A DNA stretch of 5,741 nucleotides from the NCBI GenBank assembly GCA_003695505.1, contig RFIY01000299.1, forward strand, positions 1 to 5,741, in the 5' to 3' direction. The notes beneath the pieces are model-generated. The model ran no database searches. It had not been told where the DNA came from and worked only from the letters and a program-made list of their open reading frames with translations. Source of the stretch: Candidatus Dadabacteria bacterium (GTDB lineage: Bacteria; J088). This document shows positions 1-4,788 of the stretch, in pieces (the stretch's first letter is position 1; each line of letters begins with the position of its first letter). The position numbers and the translations under genes are program-made.

Positions 1-234
1 GACCTGTTCGATCTGTGCGGTTTCGCCGACATGCAAGGCGACGGCCTCCGCCGAACCACCCGCGTCGCGGATCTGGTCAGCGACCGCTTCGACGGCCTCG
101 GCGCGCCGGCTGCTGACGATGACGTGTGCGCCCATCGCGGCCATGGCTTCGGCGATGGCCTGGCCAATGCCCTTGCTGGCACCCGTAATCAGTGCGATCC
201 GACCATCGAGTCGAAAATCAGGTGTCGCTACCAA
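1..234 (-). CDS. SDR family NAD(P)-dependent oxidoreductase, N-terminal part (3' end outside window)
   Basis: The first 78 residues of a short-chain dehydrogenase/reductase are visible; about two thirds of a typical 250-residue protein, including the Ser-Tyr-Lys catalytic site, lies beyond the left edge. The Rossmann dinucleotide loop TGASKGIG is at residues 17-24. An SSRR stretch at about 41-44, at the end of the second beta strand, carries arginines where NAD-specific enzymes usually have an acidic residue, which points to NADPH (family knowledge). I chose a TTG start at 232-234: no ATG or GTG fits, and GGAG at 242-245 sits 7 bases upstream, inside the last codons of the TetR gene. The two genes are separated by 2 bases and should share a transcript, so the TetR protein probably controls this enzyme. 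The substrate cannot be told. The overall look recalls SDRs near acyl-CoA or alcohol metabolism genes, but that is only an impression. Confidence 0.88.
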   Translation of the reverse strand, partial: MVATPDFRLDGRIALITGASKGIGQAIAEAMAAMGAHVIVSSRRAEAVEAVADQIRDAGGSAEAVALHVGETAQIEQV

Positions 235-236
235 GC

Positions 237-944
237 TCAGACTCCGGATCGGCGCGGATCGCCGCGCAGGATATGACGCGGCGGTGGCGCAACGGCGGGA
301 GTCAGCGCCTGCACACCGCCGAGTGTAAACTCGGCCATCGCCCGGGCCCAGGCCTCATCGTCACCTTCCTCGCTCAACTGATGCAGCATGCCACCCTGCG
401 CCAGAATGCCCACCAGATATGATGCCCAGACCGGGTCAATTTCCGGGAGCGTGCCACGCGCAATCAGTTCGGCGAGAATCTGCTGGATTTCCGCGCCCAT
501 CGATTGCTGATCACGCTCGAAAAATTCGTTGATGCGATCATTTCCCGAATGAATCTCGCGAACATAGATCACGAACAGTTCACGGTTCTCGCGCGTGATC
601 TGCAACATCAGGCGATAGACACCGGCGACCCACTCAACCAGATCTCCGTCTGGAGCAACGAGCAGCTCCCGGCTCTGGCGCAACATGTCCCGGAACCGCT
701 CACTCATCTGATCGACGACGGCGAGAAACAGATCCAGCTTGTCCCTGAAGTGATGATAGAACGCCCCGGGCGAGACTTCGGCTTCGCGCAGGATATCGGT
801 CAGGTTGGCGCCCTGGAGTCCGTGCGCCGCGAACTGCACCCGCGCCGCCCGGAGCAGTTTGCTCCGGGTCAGAGCACGAGACTCGGCGCGCGTCAGACCA
901 GGCCTCGTGCCGCGGCGACGCGGTATCGCATGCGAATCTGTCAT
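237..944 (-). CDS. TetR/AcrR family transcriptional repressor
   Basis: A 235-residue protein, slightly longer than the usual 190-220. The N-terminal DNA-binding domain covers roughly residues 24-72: a first helix (LTRSKLLRAARVQFAAHG), then a helix-turn-helix around 48-70 ending in the family hallmark AFYHHFRDK. The rest is a helical ligand-binding and dimerisation domain with no strong ligand clue. The first 22 residues are basic and probably a flexible arm; the last 20 are rich in proline and arginine and look disordered. The ATG at 942-944 is the only reasonable start, yet no Shine-Dalgarno precedes it, and the promoter seen upstream predicts transcription starting at that ATG. It lies 58 bases after the host-attachment-family gene and 2 bases before the SDR gene. 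The likely role is repression of its own operon, relieved by a small hydrophobic ligand; this is inferred from context. Confidence 0.93.
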   Translation of the reverse strand: MTDSHAIPRRRGTRPGLTRAESRALTRSKLLRAARVQFAAHGLQGANLTDILREAEVSPGAFYHHFRDKLDLFLAVVDQMSERFRDMLRQSRELLVAPDGDLVEWVAGVYRLMLQITRENRELFVIYVREIHSGNDRINEFFERDQQSMGAEIQQILAELIARGTLPEIDPVWASYLVGILAQGGMLHQLSEEGDDEAWARAMAEFTLGGVQALTPAVAPPPRHILRGDPRRSGV

Positions 945-979
945 CGTTTTAAACTAGCAGCCCAACCGCGCCGTGTCAT
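945..979 (-). promoter_or_regulatory. Predicted sigma70 promoter of the tetR-SDR operon, leaderless
   Basis: On the minus strand, ATGACA (979-974, five of six bases of the -35 consensus) is followed by a 17-base spacer and TAGTTT (956-951), preceded by TG one base away (extended -10). Six bases later comes the A of the tetR ATG at 944, so the predicted +1 is the start codon itself. This fits the absence of any ribosome binding site before tetR. The -10 matches only three of six bases, so the case rests on the -35, the spacing and the extended TG. Confidence 0.5.
946..954. promoter_or_regulatory. Possible TetR operator (GTTTTAAAC palindrome)
   Basis: GTTTTAAAC is a perfect nine-base palindrome centred on 950, in otherwise GC-rich DNA. 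It overlaps the predicted -10 and the last bases before the tetR start, where an autorepressor would block transcription. Symmetry continues only patchily outward. TetR operators are usually longer (15-30 bases), so this may be only the core or simply the AT-rich part of a promoter. Confidence 0.25.
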
Positions 980-1002
980 GCACGCCCGCGGCAATCACAC
1001 GC

Positions 1003-1473
1003 TCAGAGGATCTCGGGAAGCGCGTCGCGGATCTGTTGCGGCGCCTGGCGCGTCAAATCCTTGCTCAGTTCACTGGCAACCAGTTTGCGCACGGCGTCAG
1101 GAAGCACGGCGCGGAGTTCACCAAGAAACGACGGGGGTGCGACAAGGTACAATTTTTCGAACTGTCCCTCCTGGGCGGCCTCGCGAAGATGCTCCGCCAG
1201 TTCACGAGCAAACTCGACTTCGACAGCCTCCCTGGGGTCGGTGACCGGTTCCTTGCCATGGCGTCCGGTGCCCGCCCGGTCAAACGTCCGTCCGGTGTCA
1301 TCGGAGACCAGATCCTGCCCTTTCAGGCGCGCACGCGGCTCAATCAGCGTCTCTTTCTCGTGGAGCTGGCTACGACCTGTCAGTGCTGTGAATACGCGCG
1401 CACGCGATGCATCCGCGACAACGATCCAGACGGGTGCTCGCGGAATCGGAATTCGAACAGGGATGTCGCTCAT
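1003..1473 (-). CDS. Host attachment family protein (PF10116-like)
   Basis: A 156-residue soluble protein with no signal peptide or membrane segment. It matches by eye the family once called 'protein required for attachment to host cells': an N-terminal strand WIVVADASRARVF (16-28), a middle segment SDDTGRTFDRAGTGRHG (57-73) followed by TDP, an amphipathic helix with EFARELAEHL (87-96), then LYLVAPPSFLGELR (108-121) and a KDLT motif (138-141). I chose the ATG at 1471-1473 because AAGGA lies 8 bases upstream (1482-1486) and homology begins just after it; the frame is open further back to 1557, but that part crosses the promoter region. The attachment name comes from early plant-associated bacteria work and is weak as a function. 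As I recall, the fold has been grouped with archaeo-eukaryotic release factor-like (baeRF) domains, hinting at translation or stress. It diverges from the pirin gene and has an FNR-type site upstream. Confidence 0.85.
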   Translation of the reverse strand: MSDIPVRIPIPRAPVWIVVADASRARVFTALTGRSQLHEKETLIEPRARLKGQDLVSDDTGRTFDRAGTGRHGKEPVTDPREAVEVEFARELAEHLREAAQEGQFEKLYLVAPPSFLGELRAVLPDAVRKLVASELSKDLTRQAPQQIRDALPEIL

Positions 1474-1481
1474 GCCAGTGG

Positions 1482-1486
1482 TCCTT
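1482..1486 (-). promoter_or_regulatory. Ribosome binding site deciding the host-attachment gene start
   Basis: AAGGA on the minus strand, 8 bases before the ATG at 1473. A second AGGA lies just upstream at 1487-1490. This supports the internal ATG over the in-frame ATG at 1557. Confidence 0.7.
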
Positions 1487-1515
1487 TCCTGATGATGCCT
1501 GTTGTCTTCAGGGTT

Positions 1516-1524
1516 ATTGTCACA
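1516..1524 (-). promoter_or_regulatory. Predicted extended -10 of the host-attachment gene, spaced for class II FNR-type activation
   Basis: On the minus strand TG-T-GACAAT (1524-1516) reads as an extended -10, with four of six hexamer matches (A2, A4, A5 and T6). The predicted +1 is near 1509, giving a 36-base leader to the ATG at 1473. The FNR-type palindrome centre (1550.5) falls at -41.5, the standard class II position. A competing reading is TTGACC (1557-1552), 16 bases, TATGTT (1535-1530): a factor-independent promoter whose -35 lies inside the palindrome. Confidence 0.45.
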
Positions 1525-1543
1525 TAGCAAACATAGGCGCGGA

Positions 1544-1557
1544 TTGACTCCGGTCAA
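1544..1557. promoter_or_regulatory. FNR/FixK/Anr-type binding site
   Basis: TTGACTCCGGTCAA has perfect five-base inverted arms, TTGAC and GTCAA, separated by four bases. This fits the known TTGAY-N4-RTCAA consensus of CRP/FNR-superfamily redox regulators (FNR, Anr, FixK). It lies in the 157-base space between the divergent host-attachment and pirin genes. Position suits activation of the minus-strand gene; relative to the pirin gene no canonical spacing is seen. NnrR/Dnr-type proteins that sense NO recognise similar sites, so the signal could be oxygen or nitric oxide. Confidence 0.6.
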
Positions 1558-1585
1558 GTTTTTTGCGGTTGCGCACGCCCGCCGA

Positions 1586-1594
1586 TGTTATCTT
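1586..1594 (+). promoter_or_regulatory. Weak candidate extended -10 for the pirin gene
   Basis: TG-T-TATCTT keeps four of six -10 bases and has the extended TG, with a predicted +1 near 1601 and a 30-base leader to the pirin ATG at 1631. No good -35 sits at 16-18 bases; TTGCGG at 1563-1568 is 20 bases away. The FNR-type centre would be at about -50.5, which is not a standard activating position. Confidence 0.25.
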
Positions 1595-1620
1595 GAAGAA
1601 GGTTGTCCATCGGGTTCTAT

Positions 1621-1624
1621 GGAG
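1621..1624 (+). promoter_or_regulatory. Ribosome binding site deciding the pirin start
   Basis: GGAG sits 6 bases before the ATG at 1631. It overlaps the upstream in-frame ATG at 1619, whose own nearest purine-rich stretch (AGAAGG at 1597-1602) is 16 bases away, too far to be favoured. This supports 1631 as the start. Confidence 0.6.
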
Positions 1625-1630
1625 TTGCGG

Positions 1631-2359
1631 ATGGCGATCTGGAATGTCGTTCCGATTGTACGAACGCCCGAAGGTGCTGGTGCCGTCGTCAGCCGCCTGA
1701 TGCCAACCCCCCATCTACGCCATCTCGATCCATTCGTCGTCTTCGACGACTTCAGTGTGCAGGCGCCTGCGGGCTTTCCCGACCACCCGCACCGCGGCTT
1801 CGAGGCGGTGACCTGGATGCTGGAAGGCGCATTTCACCACCGCGACAACCTGGGCAATGACAGCGTTGTCCACGCGGGTGGCGCCCAACGATTCACGGCC
1901 GGCCGGGGACTCGTGCATTCCGAAATGCCCTGGGGTGAGCAGCCGGCGCGCGGCATTCAGTTGTGGATCAATCTGCCGCGTGCCCTCAAGGGGATCGAAC
2001 CGGACTATCAGGCGCTCGATCAGGCACCCTGTGCCATCGTCGATCGCGTTACGATGCGTCACGTCGTCGGGCACCCCGGCGCTATTCGTCTTCATACACC
2101 GGTGCACTGGACCGATTTGTCCTTTGATCAACCAGGTGCCATCGATGCACCGCTACCTGATCCGCCGTCCACGGTGATCTGCTATCCGTTGTCGGGCCGA
2201 TTCCGGATCGCCGGACACGAGATCGAGCCTGGACTGGCGCTCGCCGGCCAACAGGTGGAATCGGCGACGATCGACTGCACCGCGCCGGGTCGGATCCTCT
2301 GCATTTCCGGCGTGCCGCACAATGAACCGATTCGCCAGTGGGGTCCCTATGTCGATTGA
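1631..2359 (+). CDS. Pirin family protein (bicupin)
   Basis: A 242-residue protein of the pirin family, a metal-binding bicupin usually of 230-300 residues. The four metal ligands known from human pirin (His56, His58, His101, Glu103) are all in place here: HPHRGFE gives His52 and His54, and GLVHSEMP gives His96 and Glu98. Other family features are the DPFVVFDDF stretch (33-41), HRDNLGN (70-76) and QLWINLP before the second, less conserved cupin domain. Iron is the expected metal. Some bacterial pirins oxidise quercetin and others are reported to bind pyruvate dehydrogenase and alter its activity; neither role can be assigned from sequence. The start at 1631 is set by GGAG at 1621-1624; the open frame back to 1502 crosses the divergent promoter region. 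Its 3' end overlaps the convergent aroK gene by 13 bases. It shares an intergenic region with the host-attachment-family gene. Confidence 0.93.
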   Translation: MAIWNVVPIVRTPEGAGAVVSRLMPTPHLRHLDPFVVFDDFSVQAPAGFPDHPHRGFEAVTWMLEGAFHHRDNLGNDSVVHAGGAQRFTAGRGLVHSEMPWGEQPARGIQLWINLPRALKGIEPDYQALDQAPCAIVDRVTMRHVVGHPGAIRLHTPVHWTDLSFDQPGAIDAPLPDPPSTVICYPLSGRFRIAGHEIEPGLALAGQQVESATIDCTAPGRILCISGVPHNEPIRQWGPYVD

Positions 2360-2865
2360 TGCTCCGGCAAATGTGCCATGATCGCCGCGACGATGGCCTC
2401 GGCAGGGCCGTCGGCATCGATCTGGATGGCGCCATCGGCATACGCCTCACGACGGGCTTCAAGCAACGCCGTCAATCGTGCAACCGGATCTGCTTCGGCA
2501 GACAACAAGGGACGCCCGCTCCCGCTGCCGGTTCTTTCTGCGGCGATCTCGGGTGAGACGTCGAGCCAGAACACCGGCCCCAGCGCCTGCAATCGTTCGC
2601 GATTTTCGGGATCGACCACCGCGCCGCCTCCAGTCGCGATCACCAGGCCGGTCCGCCCGTTCAGTGCCGCGATGGCTTCACGTTCACGCGCACGGAAACC
2701 CGCCTCGCCCTCTTCAGCGAAGATCTCGGGGATCGTCCAGCCTGCATCCTTTTCGATTTCGCTGTCGAGATCGACGAATGTCCAGCCAAGCCGTTTGGCC
2801 AGCAGGCGCCCGACCGTCGACTTGCCGGCGCCCATCAGTCCGACGAGGATGACGTTATCCGCCAT
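2347..2865 (-). CDS. aroK: Shikimate kinase
   Basis: A 172-residue cytoplasmic enzyme of usual family length that phosphorylates the 3-hydroxyl of shikimate with ATP, in the pathway to chorismate and aromatic amino acids. Visible: Walker A GLMGAGKST (9-17), the shikimate-binding Asp in VDLDSEI (Asp34), FRARE with Arg58, the ATGGGAV glycine motif (77-83), the lid arginine in GRPLL (Arg118), and LLEARREAY (134-142) with the conserved late arginine. The ATG at 2863-2865 starts just before the P-loop strand as expected; the longer open frame to 2967 lies within hisD. The start overlaps the hisD stop by 11 bases (ATGGCGGATAA), and no strong Shine-Dalgarno is seen beyond CGGA, so translation is probably coupled to hisD. 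aroB, its usual downstream partner, is absent: the convergent pirin gene comes next. It could equally be named aroL; aroK is the common name for single-copy enzymes. Confidence 0.96.
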   Translation of the reverse strand: MADNVILVGLMGAGKSTVGRLLAKRLGWTFVDLDSEIEKDAGWTIPEIFAEEGEAGFRAREREAIAALNGRTGLVIATGGGAVVDPENRERLQALGPVFWLDVSPEIAAERTGSGSGRPLLSAEADPVARLTALLEARREAYADGAIQIDADGPAEAIVAAIMAHLPEHQST

Positions 2866-4153
2866 CGCCGATCCGGACACGCACGCTGGCGGCGTGGGAA
2901 TACAATCCTTCTTCGTCGGCCAGCCGTGCCGCAAGTGGCCCGTACTTTTGCAGCGCTTCCGCACCAAACGACATCAGGCTGGTGCGTTTGACGAAATCCT
3001 CGGTGCCGAGCGGACTGAAGAAACGCGCCGTCCCCTGCGTCGGCAGGACATGGTTGGGGCCTGCCAGGTAGTCTCCGACGACTTCGGGTGTGTGGGCACC
3101 GATGAAAATCGCGCCGGCATGCCGGATACGCTCGACCACCGCATCGGGTTCTGCCAGGCACAATTCGAGGTGCTCGGGTGCAAACCGGTTGGCCAGATCG
3201 ACCGCCTCGTCAAGATCCGCGCAAACGGCAATCAGACCGTTGCGACGCAGGCTGGCCTCGGCGATGGCCGCACGAGGATGATCGACGAGCTGCGCGGCAA
3301 TCTGTTGCTGAACGGCCTCAGCATAGCCCGGGTCGGTGACGACCAGTAGCACCGCCGCCGCTTCATCGTGCTCTGCCTGAGCCAGCGCATCCGCCGCAAC
3401 CCAGGCCGGATCCACCGAGCCGTCGGCAACAATGCAGACTTCACTGGGTCCCGCAACGGAATCGATATCGACGATGCCGAAGACCTGCCGCTTGGCTTCG
3501 GCGACATAGCGATTGCCCGGACCAACGATCTTGTCGACCCTGGGCACGGTCGCCGTTCCGAAGGCCAGTGCGGCGATGGCCTGCGCGCCGCCGACCTGAA
3601 CAATTCGGCTGACTCCGGCCAGTACCGCGGCGGCCTCGATGACCAACGGCAGGTGACGCTGGCGCGGCGGGGTCACCATCACGATTTCGTCGACGCCGGC
3701 AACCTTCGCGGGGATCCCGCACATCAACACCGACGACGGGTAGGCGGCCTTGCCGCCGGGCACATAGATCCCGACGCGTTCGTGTGGCGTGACGCGGACG
3801 CCAAGCGAGATGTCGGGTTCGGTCTGTTCGTACCAGCCGGTCGGCAGGTTGCGGCGATGGTAGTCGGCGATCCGTTCGGCCGCGACCTCCAGTGCCGTTC
3901 GCAAATCGGGGTCGAGCCGGTCAAGACAGTCCGGTCGCGGCTCAAGCACCATCCGCTCGGCGCGCAGCACGACCTTGTCGAGCTTCTGGGTCCAGTACAC
4001 GAGCGCGTCGTCGCCGCGCCGCCGGACGTCTTCGAGAATCTGGACGACGAGCGGTTCACCGCCCAGATCAATGGCATTGCGCCCACATTTCTGGGCGAAT
4101 ATTTCGGCGAATTCGTCTGCGGTCGTGGCAAGAACTGGCATGATGGCGCTCAC
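2855..4153 (-). CDS. hisD: Histidinol dehydrogenase
   Basis: A 432-residue protein, nearly the length of the E. coli enzyme (434). It catalyses the last two steps of histidine synthesis, oxidising L-histidinol to L-histidine with two NAD+, as a zinc-dependent cytoplasmic dimer. Zinc ligands correspond to Gln259, His262 (LAQAEHDE), Asp361 (VVGDYLAGPNH) and His420 (LYSHAASVR); the catalytic Glu-His pair is Glu327-His328 in FAPEHLE, and His368 follows. The signature IDSVAGPSEVCIVAD begins near residue 230. All sit within one residue of the E. coli numbering, so nothing is missing. The start is GTG at 4151-4153: AAGGAG (4160-4165) lies 6 bases upstream, whereas the ATG at 4141 would be 18 bases away. 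This GTG overlaps the hisG stop as GTGA. The 3' end overlaps aroK by 11 bases. Confidence 0.98.
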   Translation of the reverse strand: MSAIMPVLATTADEFAEIFAQKCGRNAIDLGGEPLVVQILEDVRRRGDDALVYWTQKLDKVVLRAERMVLEPRPDCLDRLDPDLRTALEVAAERIADYHRRNLPTGWYEQTEPDISLGVRVTPHERVGIYVPGGKAAYPSSVLMCGIPAKVAGVDEIVMVTPPRQRHLPLVIEAAAVLAGVSRIVQVGGAQAIAALAFGTATVPRVDKIVGPGNRYVAEAKRQVFGIVDIDSVAGPSEVCIVADGSVDPAWVAADALAQAEHDEAAAVLLVVTDPGYAEAVQQQIAAQLVDHPRAAIAEASLRRNGLIAVCADLDEAVDLANRFAPEHLELCLAEPDAVVERIRHAGAIFIGAHTPEVVGDYLAGPNHVLPTQGTARFFSPLGTEDFVKRTSLMSFGAEALQKYGPLAARLADEEGLYSHAASVRVRIGDGG

Positions 4154-4788
4154 GCGGCGCTCCTTTCGATCACAGGCTGGAGCCGTTCGACCAGGTCGCG
4201 AATCGGGCCATCGAAACGAAAAAAACCGGTACGGCTGGCAACCAGGCGACTCGACACCTCGAACAGCACTTCGTACTCGATCAGATCATGCGCGCGCAGC
4301 GTACCGCCGGTATCGACCAGATCAACGATACAATCCGCGAGTCCGGTTTCGGGTGCGGTTTCCAGCGTGCCGGAAAGCGGCACGATTTCGTAGTAGCGGC
4401 CAGCACGCTCAAAGGCTTCTCGGGTCACGCGCGGATACTTGCTTGCGACGCGCCAGAGCCGATTGGGGTCCGCCGAGAGGTTCAGGTCGCGTGGCCCGGC
4501 CAGGCTCATCCGGCAGGTTGCAATCCTGAGGTCGAGCAGCTCGAACAGGTCGAAGCCCTTTTCGCGAAGCGTGTCATATCCTGTGATCCCGATGGCCGCC
4601 GCGCCGCGTGAGACGACCAGGGGAACGTCCTGACTGCGCACGATCAGCGCTTCGAGGTCGGGCCCCAGCGGCCGGATCAGACTGCGCCCGTCCGCCAGCA
4701 GCGCGCCTGTATCGATCCCGGCCGCGTCGAACAACCTGGCGGTATCACGCAGGATCCGTCCCTTGGCGATGGCAATTCGCAGCGTCAC
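4150..4788 (-). CDS. hisG: ATP phosphoribosyltransferase, short form (HisG-S)
   Basis: A 212-residue enzyme for the first step of histidine synthesis: ATP plus PRPP to phosphoribosyl-ATP. The N-terminal strand IAIAKGRI (5-12), the VASKYPRVT stretch (114-122) and a full family signature from Glu143 to Leu164, ending in the PRPP-binding loop DLVDTGGTL, are present. At 212 residues it lacks the C-terminal histidine-binding regulatory domain of the long form (about 290-300 residues). Short-form enzymes are known to work as a complex with HisZ, a tRNA-synthetase-like protein that carries feedback control; hisZ is not in this window and should be elsewhere. The start is GTG at 4786-4788, with GGAGG (4794-4798) 5 bases upstream; the GTG overlaps the murA stop (TGA at 4785-4787). 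The stop overlaps the hisD start, also as GTGA. Confidence 0.97.
   Translation of the reverse strand: MTLRIAIAKGRILRDTARLFDAAGIDTGALLADGRSLIRPLGPDLEALIVRSQDVPLVVSRGAAAIGITGYDTLREKGFDLFELLDLRIATCRMSLAGPRDLNLSADPNRLWRVASKYPRVTREAFERAGRYYEIVPLSGTLETAPETGLADCIVDLVDTGGTLRAHDLIEYEVLFEVSSRLVASRTGFFRFDGPIRDLVERLQPVIERSAA
4160..4165 (-). promoter_or_regulatory. Ribosome binding site deciding the hisD GTG start
   Basis: AAGGAG on the minus strand lies inside the last codons of hisG, 6 bases before the GTG at 4153. It rules in favour of GTG over the in-frame ATG twelve bases further on. Confidence 0.75.

Noticed and set aside
945-1002. A possible terminator after the host-attachment gene
   Set aside because: GC-rich segments with partial symmetry are present but no convincing hairpin followed by a T-run on the minus strand.
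504-1244. A 246-codon plus-strand open frame across tetR and the host-attachment gene
   Set aside because: It runs antisense to two recognised genes and their promoter, its composition is arginine- and proline-rich like a shadow frame, and no family is recognisable.
1474-1557. 28-residue N-terminal extension of the host-attachment gene
   Set aside because: The frame is open by chance across the promoter region; AAGGA and the start of homology support 1473.
1502-1630. N-terminal extension of the pirin gene to the ATG at 1502
   Set aside because: It would code through the divergent promoter and FNR-type site, has no family similarity, and the ATG at 1631 has a better ribosome binding site.
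2866-2967. 34-residue N-terminal extension of aroK
   Set aside because: It lies within hisD and the shikimate kinase fold begins right after the ATG at 2865.
2378-3349. A 323-codon plus-strand open frame opposite aroK and hisD
   Set aside because: Low-complexity serine/arginine-rich translation antisense to two intact enzymes.
3368-4393. A 341-codon open frame on the plus strand opposite hisD and hisG
   Set aside because: It is fully antisense to two clearly recognised enzymes, resembles no family, and is expected from codon bias in GC-rich DNA.
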